From: JAXDMK01 sp963765955
Lineage (GTDB): Bacteria; Actinomycetota; Acidimicrobiia; Acidimicrobiales; AC-14
Direction of reading: 5' to 3'
Assembly (NCBI GenBank): GCA_963765955.1
Contig: CAVXYA010000010.1
Location: 186,001-250,000 of the forward strand
Length of the DNA: 64,000 nt
This document shows positions 8,631 to 18,407 of the stretch, piece by piece. A program made the position numbers and the translations under genes. Below the pieces are notes generated by a model, which worked only from the letters and a program-made list of their open reading frames with translations, was not told the DNA's origin and ran no database searches. Every line of letters starts with the position of its first letter. Within the stretch, counting starts at the first letter, position 1.

Positions 8631-9285
8631 TCATCCGGTGCTCCGGCGCTTGCGGACGACCTTCTTGGACGGCCGGGCCGCCTTGGCCGCCTCCGCCTCC
8701 GCCACCTGGCCCTGCTCCGCGTCGCGGACGCCGCGGCCCAGCTCGCCCGACCACGCCACCTTGCCCTCGAAGCCGGCGTCGCCCGAGGGGGCGGTGGCCC
8801 GGACCCAGGCCGAGGTGTTGGTCCTCGTCGCCCTCCCGCCAGTCCTCCCACGGCAGCTTCTGGGGGTGGCCCTCGTCGTCGACGAGGAGCTCGTCGCGGG
8901 TGTAGATGGCGTCCTCGCGGTTGGTGAACGAGAACTCGAAAAGCTTCGACTCGGTGATGGCCTCGGTGGGGCAGGCCTCCACGCACAGGTCGCAGTGGAT
9001 GCAGCGCAGGTAGTTGATCTCGTAGACGAACCCGTAGCGCTCGCCCGGCGACACCGGTGCGTCGGGCGGGTTGTCGGCCCCCCGGACGTAGATGCAGCGG
9101 GCGGGGCACACGCCGGCGCACAGCTCGCAGCCGATGCACTTCTCCATCCCGTCCTCGTAGCGGTTGAGGACGTGGCGGCCGTGGAAGCGGACCGGCTTGT
9201 CCCGCTTCTCGTCGGGGTACTCGTTGGTGACCCTCGGCTCGAAGATCTGCTTGAAGGTGACCTTGAACCCGTCGAGGTAGCCCAT
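8631..9285 (-). CDS. nuoI: NADH-quinone oxidoreductase subunit I (one apparent extra base)
   Basis: This is the ferredoxin-like complex I subunit carrying clusters N6a and N6b. Two eight-iron-type motifs are intact: CIGCELCAGVCPARC and CIHCDLCVEACPTEA. The frame from the ATG at 9283-9285 stays homologous to about residue 155 (WEDWREGDED) and then loses similarity. A neighbouring frame continues with SAWVRATAPSGDAGFEGKV and GELGRGVRD, the typical actinobacterial C terminus, ending at 8631. The span is one base longer than a multiple of three, so removing one base near 8815-8830 restores a 217-residue protein. The basic tail (KKVVRKRR) is lineage-specific. Confidence 0.92.
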
Positions 9286-10501
9286 CTACGCGTCCACCTC
9301 CTGTCCCGCCGGTGAGGACTCGGGGGGCTCTCGAGGCCAGGCTGGCGTCGGACAGCTCGGCGTCGTCCATCTGGCCCAGGCGCAGGGCCGCGCTCAGCGC
9401 CCACCAGCCCAGGCACCCCACGGCCAGTCCCCCGACGAGGACGAAGGCGACGTTCCACTCCTCGAGGCGGGCGATGCGGAGGGCGCCGACGAGCAGGAGC
9501 CAGAACAAGGAGACGGGGATGAGCTTCTTCCACCCCAGGTCCATGAGCTGGTCGTAGCGGAACCGGGGCAGGGTGGCCCGCAGCCAGACGTAGATGAACA
9601 GGAAGACGACCAGCTTGAGGAAGAACCACACGATGGGCCACAGGGAGGGGAGGAACGAGAACGTGGGCCCGTTGGGCCCACCGAGGAACAGGGTGACCAC
9701 CATGGCCGAGATGGTGACCGTGTTCATGAACTCGGCCAGGAAGAACAGGGCGAAGCGGATCGAGGAGTACTCGGTGTGGAACCCGCCCACCAGCTCCTGC
9801 TCGGCCTCCACCAGGTCGAACGGCGGCCGGTTGGCCTCGGCGGTGGCGGCGATGAGGAAGACGGCGAAGGGTACGAAGCCCAGGGAGAAGATGTTCCACT
9901 GGAAGAACCCGTCCTGGGCGGCGACGATGTCGTGGGTCGACAGCGAGCCCGCGTCGAGCACGACGACGGCCACGGCCAGGGCCAGCGCGGCCTCGTAGGA
10001 CACCATCTGGGCCGACGCCCGCACCGAGCCCAGCAGCGGGTACTTCGAGCCCGACGACCAGCCGGCCAGCATCACCCCGTAGACGGCGATCGACGACATG
10101 GCCAGCAGGAAGAGGACGCCGATGGGCGGGTCGGCCAGCTGGAGATAGGTCTCGTGGCCGGCGATCGAGATCGTGCCCCCGATGGGGACGATGGCGAAGG
10201 AGGCGAAGGCGGGCAGGATGGAGAGGTAGGGGGCCAGGCGGAACACCACCCGGTCGGCCTTGTCGGGGAGCAGGTCCTCCTTGAAGAACAGCTTGGTGCC
10301 GTCGGCGAGGGTCTGCAGGATCCCCCACGGGCCGGCCCGGTTGGGCCCGATCCGGTTCTGCATGTCGGAGATGACCTTGCGCTCGAACCAGACCATGAGC
10401 ATGACCGCGACCAGCAGGAACACGAAGACGACGATCACCTTGAGCAGGACGATCAGCACGACCGCCAGGTCGAGGCCGTCGACGTAGAGGGGATCGCCCA
10501 T
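9286..10501 (-). CDS. nuoH: NADH-quinone oxidoreductase subunit H (one apparent extra base)
   Basis: This is the membrane subunit forming the base of the quinone chamber in complex I. Conserved parts are RIGPNRAGPWGILQTLADG, KLFFKED, the glutamate-rich loop FDLVEAEQELVGGFHTEYSS, and about eight membrane helices. The uninterrupted frame would run on as a spurious 636-residue product through nuoI. Near 9331-9336 there is a run of six Gs; dropping one base leads to a short C terminus (ESSPAGQEVDA) and a stop that directly abuts the nuoI ATG. The total span is one base over a multiple of three, consistent with one inserted base and a 404-residue protein. Confidence 0.93.
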
Positions 10502-10513
10502 GTCAGGCCCCGA

Positions 10514-13291
10514 TCACGCGACGTGACCGGAGCCGGGGGCCACGGTCTCCACCCGGACGTCGGTGACGGGCTGACGGGCATCGATCAGGTCGGCCGCGCC
10601 GGGACCGGGCTGGTTGAACTGGAGGACGGCCGAGCCCCGGAGCACGGCCGAGTCGGCCATCGCCCCGAGGGTGAGCGAGCCCCGGGAGGACGTCACCCGC
10701 ACCTGGTCGCCGGTGGTGACACCGAGACGGCCGAGGTCGTGGGGGTGGGCCCGGAGGCGGGCGCCGGGCACGAGCGGGGCCAGGGCGGGCGACTCCTGCA
10801 CCAGCACCCCGGCGTCGTAGAGGCAGCGGCCAGAAACCAGGCGCAGGGAGTAGGCGTCGACCGGCGGCGACTGCGACGTGGCCGCCACCGGGACGAAGGT
10901 GAGCAGCGGGGGGCGGGGGGCGGCGACGGGCGCCTCGTCGTCGGGGTCGAACCGGACGCCGGCCACCGGTTGGAGAGGCGTATCGGCGCTCGGGCTCGGG
11001 CTCGGGCAGGAGGGTCTCGCCCTGGGCCTCGGCCGCCCCCACCTCGATCTCCTCCATCGGGCGGGAGACGTCGGCGTCGGCCTGCTCGGCCTGAGGCCGG
11101 TCGAGGGGAACGACCACGCCGTCGCGGTTGCCGGGCGCGGCCAGGACCTGGGGGGTCAGCCCGTCGTGGGAGGAGGCGAGGCGCTCGATCTCGGCCGCCA
11201 CCGCGTCGATGGTGTCGAACCCGAGGTCGGTGCCGAGACGCATCGAGAGCTCGGCCGCGATCATCCAGTCGGCCCGGGCCGTGCCAGGGGCGGTGACCTT
11301 CTGGCCCAGGCGGCTCACCCGCCCCTCGATGTTGGTGGTGGTGCCCGGCCGCTCGGCGAAGCCGGCGGCGGGCAGCACGACGTCGGCGCCCCCCACCGAC
11401 GGGTTGGCGAAGGTGTCGACGGCGACGGTGAAGGCGACGGCGTCGAGCGCCCGCCGGGCCAGTCCCCGGTCGGGGAAGTCGGCGAGGGGGTCGGCCCCCA
11501 GCAGCACCAGACCGTGGATGTCGTGGTCGATCGCGGCCTGGAGGATCCCGGCCGCGTCGAGACCGCGTGACCCGGGAACGGAGCCCCAGGCCGACGGGTC
11601 GGCGAACCAGGCCCGGCCGTCGTCGAGCGAGACCCGTCCGGGGAGGATCCCGGGGGCGAGGCCCATGTCGAGGGCGCCCCGGACATTGGCCCGCCGCAGG
11701 ACCGGGAGGAACCGAACGCCGGGCAGGGCCTGGGCCAGGACGCCGGCTGCGTCGACAGTCGCCGAGGCAGGCTCGGCGAGGGAGGGACGCCCGAGGACGA
11801 CGACCACGCCGCCACGGGTGCATCGAAAGGCCGTGTCGGAGGTGGCCGCGCCGAGGACCTCGGCCGCCTTCAGGATGTTGGCCGCCGTCACCCCGCCCGC
11901 CCCCTCGGACGGGACCCGGGCCCCGGCCCGGGCGGTGGCGAGGGCCCGAGCGACGGCGGCGGCCTCGCCCGGGCGGTGCAGGAGGCTGACCGTGGCGTGG
12001 GCCGGTGAGCCCGGTGGCGGCCGGCACCAGCTCGACCAGGGGGACGCCCTTGTCGACCACCGCCTCGCGGATCCGCAGGTAGAGGACGGGCAGCTCCTCC
12101 TTGAGGTCGGGCCCGAGCAGGAGGATGGCCGGCGCGGAACAGGCCTCGTCGATGGTGGCCTGGGGCAGGCCCAGCACCACCTCCGCCGGCAGTCCGTCAC
12201 CGAGCTGGCAGTCGACGTTGTCGGTGCCGAGCACCGACTTGGCCAGCCGGGCCCAGGCGTAGGCATCCTCGTTGGCCAGGCGGGCCCCGCCGAGCACGGC
12301 GATCGCCCCCGGCCCGGAGGTATCGACGATCTTGCGCAGCCCGTCGGCCGCGGCCTGGAGGGCCAGCGTCCACGACGTCTCGGTGAGGGTGCCGTCGTCG
12401 GCCCGCACCTGCGGGTGGGCCAGCCGGGCGTCGGACTCGACCGCCTCGTAGCCGAACCGGCCCTTGTCGCAGAGCCAGCCGTGGTTGACCGGCTCGCTGT
12501 CGATGCCGAGGTGGCGGGTGAGGCTGTTCTGCGACGACTGCACCGCGATGCGGCAGCCCACCGAGCAGAAGGTGCAGGTGGACTCCACCACCTCGAGGTC
12601 CCAGGGGCGGGCCTTGAAGCGGTAGGGGGTGGCGGTGAGGGCGCCCACCGGGCAGATCTGGACGATGTTGGCGCTGAAGTTCGAGGTGAACGGCGCCGTC
12701 GGGGAAGGTGTTGACCTCGGTGGCGTCGGCCCGGCCGATGAAGTCGATGCCGGCGTCGCCCGCCACCTCGTCGGCGAAGCGGGTGCAGCGGGCGCACTGG
12801 ATGCACCGCTCCCGGTCGAGGGCCACCAGCGGGTTGATCGGGATGGGCTTCTCCCAGTGGCGCTTCTCCTCCACCATCCGGCTCTCGCCCGGCCCGAAGG
12901 CGAAGGTCTGGTCCTGGAGGGGGCACTCGCCGCCGCGGTCGCACACCGGGCAGTCGAGGGGGTGGTTGATGAGGAGGAACTCGAGGACGCCGTCCTGGGC
13001 CTTCTTGACCTTGGGCGAGTCGGTGACGACCTCCTGGCCGTCGGCGACCGGCACGTAGCAGGCGGGCAAGAGGGCGAACCCGCGGGGCCCCTTGACCTCC
13101 ACCAGGCACATCCGGCACATGCCGACCGGGCGCAGCCGGGGGTGCCAGCAGAACCGGGGGATGTAGACGCCCCCCCGTTCGGCCGCGGCGATGACCATCT
13201 CGCCCTTGCGGGCCTCGATCGACGTGCCGTCGACCGTGATGGTGACCGTCTCGACCTGCGCCGGGGCCCCGTCAGGCAAAAGGACAGCCAC
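10514..13291 (-). CDS. nuoG: NADH-quinone oxidoreductase subunit G (three apparent extra bases)
   Basis: This is the large Fe-S subunit of the peripheral arm of complex I. Its N-terminal part has the 2Fe-2S ligands (FCWHP, GMCRMC, LPAC), the HPLDCPVCDRGGEC segment and CIQCARCTRFADEV. The next segment has QICPVGALT and CTFCSVGC, followed by a molybdopterin-oxidoreductase-like domain (ADVVLPAAGFAE, TTTNIEGRVSRLGQ). These lie in successive frames that change near 12696-12705, 12000-12012 and 10972-10985. The span is an exact multiple of three, as expected for three one-base insertions; the repaired protein would be about 924 residues. All conserved motifs survive, which argues against a decaying pseudogene. 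Confidence 0.93.
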
Positions 13292-14573
13292 CTTCCTTGA
13301 TGTGGACGAGGAACTCGTCGCGGAACATCTTGATGGCCGAGGTGATCGACGAGGGGATGGACGGCCCGAGGACGCAGATCGTGGTCTTTTGCGGCGGCCA
13401 TGACAAACCGGGGGCGATGTTGTCGCACACGTCGAGGAGGAGATCGAGGTCGGACTCCCGTCCCGCGCCGTTTTCGATGCGGTGCAGGATCTTGTCGAGC
13501 CACCCCCCGCCCTCCCGGCAGGGCGTGCACTGGCCGCACGACTCCCGGTGGAAGAAGCGGGTGATCCGCCACGAGGCCCGCACCATGCAGGTGGTGTGGT
13601 CCATGACGATGACCGAGCCCGAACCGAGCATGGAGCCGGCCTTGCCCACCGCCTCCTGGTCGAGTCCCATCTCCAGCTGTTCGGGACCGAACCAGGGGGC
13701 GGAGGCGCCGCCGGGGATGAAGGCCTTGAGCTGGTTGTCGTTGCGGATGCCGCCGCCCAGCTTGGGGTCGTAGATGAGGTCCTGGAAGGTGGTCTTGCTC
13801 ATCTCGATCTCGTAGTTGGCCGGCTGCCGGACGTGGCCCGAGAGGGAGAAGATGCGGGTGCCGGTGGAGCGTCCCTGGCCGAGGCTCTTGAAGGCGTCGC
13901 CGCTGTTGAGGACGATCCACGGCAGGTTGGAGACGCTCTCCACGTTGTTGACGATCGTGGGCTGCATGTAGAGGCCCTTGACCGCCGGGAAATAGGGGGG
14001 CTTGTCGCGGGGGAAGCCCCGCTTGCCCTCCAGGCTCTCCAGCAGCGCCGTCTCCTCGCCGCAGATGTAGGCGCCGGCGCCGGGGTGGATGACCACGTCG
14101 ACCGAGAAGCCGGACCCGAAGATGTCGTGGCCGACCGCTCCGTAGGCGTAGGCCTCGTTGAGGGCGGCGGTGATGCGCTCGATGCCGAGGGCGAACTCGC
14201 CCCTGACGAAGATGAAGGCCTGGGCCGCCCCGGTGGCGTAGGCGCAGATCAGGGTGCCCTCGATGATCTGGTGGGGGTCGGCCTCGAGGAGCATGTGGTC
14301 CTTGTAGGTGCAGGGCTCGCTCTCGTCGCCGTTGATCACCAGGTAGGCGGGCCGCTCCTTGGCCAGCATCGACCACTTGCGGCCGACCTCGAACCCGGCC
14401 CCGCCCCGTCCGAGCAGGTTGGCCGTCATGACCTCGGCGCTGACCGCTTCCGGGGTCATCGACAGGGCCTTGCGCAGGCCCTCGTAGCCACCGGTGTCGA
14501 GGTAGGCCTTCAGGGTCCACGACTTGGGGACTCCCACCCGGGCGGTGACGATCGCTTCGGCGTCGGTGATCAT
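13272..14573 (-). CDS. nuoF: NADH-quinone oxidoreductase subunit F (NADH-binding)
   Basis: This 433-residue subunit binds NADH and FMN and carries cluster N3. It has the glycine-rich GRGGAGFEVGRKWSM loop, the FMN-site motif YLVINGDESEPCTYKD, and the N3 ligands in ESCGQCTPCREG plus a later cysteine in TTICVLGPS. A short insertion (SWPPQKT) precedes that last cysteine. The ATG at 14571-14573 overlaps the nuoE stop (ATGA). The frame is intact, and the C terminus overlaps nuoG by 20 bases. NuoE, NuoF and NuoG form the NADH dehydrogenase module. Confidence 0.97.
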   Translation of the reverse strand: MITDAEAIVTARVGVPKSWTLKAYLDTGGYEGLRKALSMTPEAVSAEVMTANLLGRGGAGFEVGRKWSMLAKERPAYLVINGDESEPCTYKDHMLLEADPHQIIEGTLICAYATGAAQAFIFVRGEFALGIERITAALNEAYAYGAVGHDIFGSGFSVDVVIHPGAGAYICGEETALLESLEGKRGFPRDKPPYFPAVKGLYMQPTIVNNVESVSNLPWIVLNSGDAFKSLGQGRSTGTRIFSLSGHVRQPANYEIEMSKTTFQDLIYDPKLGGGIRNDNQLKAFIPGGASAPWFGPEQLEMGLDQEAVGKAGSMLGSGSVIVMDHTTCMVRASWRITRFFHRESCGQCTPCREGGGWLDKILHRIENGAGRESDLDLLLDVCDNIAPGLSWPPQKTTICVLGPSIPSSITSAIKMFRDEFLVHIKEGGCPFA

Positions 14574-15202
14574 GCTCCGGCCTTCTTGTCGCCCTTGTCG
14601 TCCCTGTCGCCGTCGTCCGGAGGGGCCTCCCGTTGGGCACCGGTGGCGGGGGCGCCGGCGGCGGTGAGGCCGACCGTGCGCCGGACCCGGCAGAGGGTGC
14701 CGTGGGGCGGGACCTCGTCGGCCAGGCGGCCGGCGCGCAGGTCGTCGACCAGCTGGTCGAACAGGTCGGTGCTGACGGAGCCGAAGAAGCGCCAGTTCAC
14801 GGCCAGGCAGGGGGCGGCGCCGCAGAAGGCGATGCACTCCACCTCCTCGAGGGTGAACTCGCCGTCGTGGGTGGTGCCCCCGGCGGCCACGCCCAGGCTG
14901 GCCTCGGCGTGCTCGAGCAGCTCGACCCCGCCGTTGAGGAGGCAGGCCAGGTTGGTGCACACCGACACCAGGTGGCGTCCGACGGGCTCGGTGAAGAGCA
15001 TGTCGTAGAAGGTGGCGGTGCCGTAGACCTCGGCCGGGGTGATCCCGAGCAGCTCGCCCACGTGCTCCATGGCCTCCGGCGTGAGCCACCCGTCCTGCTC
15101 CTGGGCCACGTGGAGGATTGGGATGAGGGCCGACCGGCTCTGGGGGTAGAGCCCGATGAGCTCCTTGGCCCGCCGGACGTTGTCGGGCGCGAGCCGGGCC
15201 AC
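14570..15202 (-). CDS. nuoE: NADH-quinone oxidoreductase subunit E
   Basis: This 210-residue thioredoxin-like 2Fe-2S subunit (cluster N1a) of complex I works with NuoF in electron entry from NADH. The helical N-terminal domain (about 1-75, including GITPAEVYGTATFYDML) is followed by the four ligands in CTNLAC and CIAFCGAAPC. The C-terminal tail past about residue 175 is Asp/Lys/Ala-rich and variable. It starts at the ATG at 15200-15202, immediately downstream of a tandem palindromic repeat array that separates it from nuoD. Confidence 0.97.
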   Translation of the reverse strand: MARLAPDNVRRAKELIGLYPQSRSALIPILHVAQEQDGWLTPEAMEHVGELLGITPAEVYGTATFYDMLFTEPVGRHLVSVCTNLACLLNGGVELLEHAEASLGVAAGGTTHDGEFTLEEVECIAFCGAAPCLAVNWRFFGSVSTDLFDQLVDDLRAGRLADEVPPHGTLCRVRRTVGLTAAGAPATGAQREAPPDDGDRDDKGDKKAGA

Positions 15203-15220
15203 TAGCGCTCGACCCGAAGC

Positions 15221-15458
15221 GAACCGGTGACGCCTTGGGGCGCCCTGGCGCCGCCGATCGTCACCAGTTGGGGGGGGCGGCCGAACTGGTGACGCCTTGG
15301 GGCGCCCTGGCGCCGCCGATCGTCACCAGTTGGGGGGGGCGGCCGAACTGGTGACGCCTTGGGGCGCCCTGGCGCCGCCGATCGTCACCAGTTGGAGGGG
15401 GGTGGCGGCCGAACTGGTGACACGCAGCGCCACATACGGTTGTCCAGCGTCACCAGTT
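15221..15458. repeat. Tandem array of four about 50-bp palindromic elements between nuoD and nuoE
   Basis: Three copies with a 62-base period start at 15221, 15283 and 15345, and a diverged fourth starts at 15411. Each begins GAACYGGTGACG and ends CGTCACCAGTT, so the ends can pair as a stem. In the three regular copies the middle holds GGCGCC and CGCCG at fixed spacing. Copies are separated by a short G-rich spacer. The array occupies nearly the whole gap between two genes that are adjacent in the operon. A single copy of the same element is inside the methyltransferase gene at 56393-56442. Confidence 0.93.
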
Positions 15459-15468
15459 GCGATTCGGC

Positions 15469-16782
15469 TCACCGGTCGACCTCGCCCATGATCGGGTCGA
15501 CGGTGCTGATGATGGCCACCGCGTCGGCGATCAGTCCGCCCTGGATCATGGGGGCGAGGGCCTGAAGGTTGACGAACGACGGGGCCCGGATGTGCATGCG
15601 GTAGGGCTTGGCCGACCCGTCCGACACCATGTAGCAGCCCAGTTCTCCCCGGGGGGACTCGATGGCCACGTAGACCTCGCCCTCGGGCACCTTGAAGCCC
15701 TCGGTGAAGATCTTGAAGTGGTGGATGAGGGCCTCCATCGACTCGTCGATGCGGCCCCGGGGAGGAGGGGTGATCTTCTTGTCCTGGGCCCGGTAGTCGC
15801 CCGGGGGCATGCGGTCGACGATCTGGCGGACGATGCCGATCGACTCCCGGATCTCGTTGAGGCGGATGGCGTAGCGGTCGAACGTGTCGCCGTAGGTGCC
15901 GACGACCACGTTGAAGTCGACCTGGTCGTAGAACAGGTAGGGGGCGTCGCGGCGCAGGTCCCACTCGACCCCGGTGGAGCGCAGGATGGGCCCGGTGATG
16001 CCCAGGGCGGCGCACTCGTCGGCGGTGATGATGCCCACGCCCTGGGTGCGCTCCTGCCAGATGGGCTGGCCGGTGAGGAGGGTCTCGTACTCGTCGAGGC
16101 GGCCGGGGAAGACGTCGCAGATGCGCAGCACGTCGTCCCGCCAGCCCTCGGGCAGGTCGGCCGCCACCCCGCCGGGGCGGATGTAGTTGTGGTTCATCCG
16201 CAGGCCGCTGCACTTCTCGAAGAAGGCGAGGATGCTCTCCCGCTCCCGGAAGCCGTAGATCATCATGGAGACGGCGCCCAGGTCCATGCCGTTGGTGGCC
16301 AGCCACAGCACCTGGGACGACATGCGGTTGAGCTCGCACATGAGCATGCGGATCCACGTCGCCCGGTCGGGGATCTCGAGCTCGAGCAGCTTCTCGGTGG
16401 CCAGCGAGAAGACCAGCTCGTTGAACATCGGGGACACGTAGTCCATGCGGGTGGTGTTGGTGGGGCCCTGGAGATAGGTGAGGTCCTCGCCCGTCTTCTC
16501 CATGCCGGTGTGGAGGTAGCCGATGACCGGCTTCGAGCGCAGCACCGTCTCGCCCCGCAGCTCGAGCATCACCCGCAGGACGCCGTGGGTGCTGGGGTGC
16601 TGGGGCCCCATGTTGATGATCATGGTGTCGTCGCCACTTGGATTATGGAGGGGGACCTCCTCCACGTCCTCCGGCAGGTGGGGGATGCGGAGGACGGCGC
16701 CCGGGTCACGCAGCGACTCGACCCCACCGACCAGCGCCGCCGGGCTCGTCTGGGTGTCGGCCTGGGTCTCGGTCTGCGTCAT
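15469..16782 (-). CDS. nuoD: NADH-quinone oxidoreductase subunit D
   Basis: This 437-residue subunit of the complex I Q-module lines the quinone site with NuoB. It has the family signature MGPQHPSTHGVLRVMLELRG, with the histidine loop that contacts quinone, plus IGYLHTGMEKTGE and the C-terminal APSFVNLQALAPM. The ATG at 16780-16782 overlaps the nuoC stop (ATGA); the first 45 or so residues are a Thr/Gln-rich, poorly conserved leader. The frame is intact to the TGA at 15469-15471, after which the palindrome array begins. Confidence 0.97.
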   Translation of the reverse strand: MTQTETQADTQTSPAALVGGVESLRDPGAVLRIPHLPEDVEEVPLHNPSGDDTMIINMGPQHPSTHGVLRVMLELRGETVLRSKPVIGYLHTGMEKTGEDLTYLQGPTNTTRMDYVSPMFNELVFSLATEKLLELEIPDRATWIRMLMCELNRMSSQVLWLATNGMDLGAVSMMIYGFRERESILAFFEKCSGLRMNHNYIRPGGVAADLPEGWRDDVLRICDVFPGRLDEYETLLTGQPIWQERTQGVGIITADECAALGITGPILRSTGVEWDLRRDAPYLFYDQVDFNVVVGTYGDTFDRYAIRLNEIRESIGIVRQIVDRMPPGDYRAQDKKITPPPRGRIDESMEALIHHFKIFTEGFKVPEGEVYVAIESPRGELGCYMVSDGSAKPYRMHIRAPSFVNLQALAPMIQGGLIADAVAIISTVDPIMGEVDR

Positions 16783-17336
16783 CGGGAGCCGCCCGCCTGC
16801 TTGAACTGCACCGGGATGCGGCCGATGCCGTAGTCCTTGCGCAACGGGTGGCCCTCCCAGTCGTCGGGCATGAGGATCCGGGACAGGTCGGGGTGGCCGT
16901 CGAAGACGATGCCGAACATGTCGTAGGCCTCCCGCTCCATGGCCTCGGTGCCCGGGTGGAGCTGGTAGAGCGACGGCAGGCGGGGGTCGGCCTCCGGGAG
17001 CTGCACCCGCACCCGGACGCGCCGGCGCTCGGCCAGGTTCAGCAGGCTGACGGCCACCTCGAAGCGCTCCGCCACGACCCCTTCGGGGAGCGGACGGCCG
17101 GGCTTGAGCAGGTAGTCGACCCCGCACAGGTCGACGCACATCACGAAGCCCTCGTCCTTGAGGGTGCGGACGAGGTCGAAGTATTCCTCCCGGTCCGGGT
17201 GCACGACGGTCTGGCCGCGCGACTCCGACAGTGGCACGCCGTGGAGCGTGGGCGGGGGGGCAGGTTCGGGCTCGACCTCGGGTTCAGCCTCGGCCTCGTT
17301 GGCGGCGGAAGCAGGGGCGGGGGCGTCGGGCGCCAT
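16779..17336 (-). CDS. nuoC: NADH-quinone oxidoreductase subunit C
   Basis: This 185-residue 30-kDa-type subunit of the complex I peripheral arm bridges NuoD and NuoI. Conserved motifs are MCVDLCGVDYL and EREAYDMFGIVFDGHPDL, ILMPDDWEGHPLRKDY. The first 35 residues are Ala/Glu/Pro-rich and lineage-specific. It is separate from nuoD, unlike the fused nuoCD of enterobacteria. The ATG at 17334-17336 directly abuts the nuoB stop. Confidence 0.97.
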   Translation of the reverse strand: MAPDAPAPASAANEAEAEPEVEPEPAPPPTLHGVPLSESRGQTVVHPDREEYFDLVRTLKDEGFVMCVDLCGVDYLLKPGRPLPEGVVAERFEVAVSLLNLAERRRVRVRVQLPEADPRLPSLYQLHPGTEAMEREAYDMFGIVFDGHPDLSRILMPDDWEGHPLRKDYGIGRIPVQFKQAGGSR

Positions 17337-17876
17337 CTAGTGGGGCGTGCCCACGGCCACCGGCCGGTCGACCGTGAGACCGGCGCCGGCGCCCGTCTCC
17401 GTGCGGCGGCGGGTGATCTCGCCGGTGCGGATCAGCTCGTGCAGGGTCAGGATGCCGTGCATGAGCGTCTCCGGGCCGGGGGGGCACCCGGGGGTGTACA
17501 CGTCGACGGGGACGATCTGGTCGACTCCCTGGACGATGGCGTAGTTGTTGAACATTCCGCCCGAGGAGGCGCAGACGCCCATGGAGATTACCCACTTGGG
17601 CTCGGCCATCTGGTCGTAGACCTGGCGCAGCACGGGGGCCATCTTCTGCGACACCCGCCCGGCGACGATCATGAGGTCGGCCTGGCGGGGCGAGGCCCGG
17701 AAGACCTCCATCCCGAAGCGGGCCAGGTCGAAGTGGGCGGTGCCAGCGGCCATCATCTCGATGGCGCAGCAGGCCAGGCCGAAGGTGGCCGGCCACACGC
17801 TGTTGCGCCGGGCCCACTTGACCACGTCCTCCAGCTTGCCGGTGAGGAAGTTGTGGTTGAGCTGCTCTATGCCCAT
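17337..17876 (-). CDS. nuoB: NADH-quinone oxidoreductase subunit B, main operon copy
   Basis: This 179-residue subunit carries cluster N2. All four ligand cysteines are visible: the pair in FGLACCAIEM, one in MGVCASSGG, and one in YTPGCPPGPE. Two candidate starts are close together; the ATG at 17874-17876 is typical. It lies 42 bases downstream of nuoA. Comparison with the partial nuoB at the left edge shows the same core but different surface segments, so the two copies are not interchangeable by sequence alone. Confidence 0.97.
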   Translation of the reverse strand: MGIEQLNHNFLTGKLEDVVKWARRNSVWPATFGLACCAIEMMAAGTAHFDLARFGMEVFRASPRQADLMIVAGRVSQKMAPVLRQVYDQMAEPKWVISMGVCASSGGMFNNYAIVQGVDQIVPVDVYTPGCPPGPETLMHGILTLHELIRTGEITRRRTETGAGAGLTVDRPVAVGTPH

Positions 17877-17918
17877 GGTCTTGGGCCCATCCGATCAACT
17901 TCCATCAGGCAGCTCCCA

Positions 17919-18365
17919 TCAGGCCGCTTCCGGGGGCCGGCGGTTCTCGACGCCGACCCGGCGGACGGTCGACGACGCGGTGCGGTCGGGCAACTGCACC
18001 CGGCGGGCGATCGGACCCCAGTTGAGGGCGCCGTGGCCGATCAGGTACACGAACGACACGAACACGGCCAGGGCGAAGATGAGCATCTCCCACAGCCCGA
18101 AGGCGCCCAGGTCGCGGTAGATCACGGCCCACGGGAACAGGAAGATGATCTCGATATCGAAGATGATGAAGATCATCGCCACCAGGTAGAAGCGCACCGG
18201 GAAACGCTCGGCCGGCTCCCGGTCAGGCACGATGCCGCACTCGTAGGGGGCGGCTTTGGCGGTTGTGGGGCGCTGGGGCGCCATCAGCCTGGAGGCGAAG
18301 AAGGACAACCCGGCGAACAGCGCAGCCAGGATCAGCATGACCAAAAGCGGAAGGTACTGGGCCAT
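17919..18365 (-). CDS. nuoA: NADH-quinone oxidoreductase subunit A, main operon copy
   Basis: This 148-residue NuoA has three membrane helices and the motifs PYECGIVPDREPAERFPVRF and IIFDIEIIFLFPWA. The C-terminal 25 residues extend beyond the usual end and are polar. It is the first nuo gene of the main run, but only 42 bases separate it from the upstream membrane-protein gene of the bc cluster. I see no convincing promoter in that gap, so it probably shares a transcript with the bc genes. Confidence 0.96.
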   Translation of the reverse strand: MAQYLPLLVMLILAALFAGLSFFASRLMAPQRPTTAKAAPYECGIVPDREPAERFPVRFYLVAMIFIIFDIEIIFLFPWAVIYRDLGAFGLWEMLIFALAVFVSFVYLIGHGALNWGPIARRVQLPDRTASSTVRRVGVENRRPPEAA

Positions 18366-18407
18366 GGGGATATCGCCTCGTTTGGAGCCGACAGAGACAG
18401 GCGTACC

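Noticed and set aside
8591..10501. A NuoH-NuoI fusion
   Set aside because: The second half of this frame is nuoI read out of frame. A one-base change in a G run gives a stop directly before the nuoI ATG.
10503..13291. nuoG as a pseudogene
   Set aside because: All cofactor ligands and domain motifs survive across three frames and the total length stays a multiple of three, which favours sequence error over decay.
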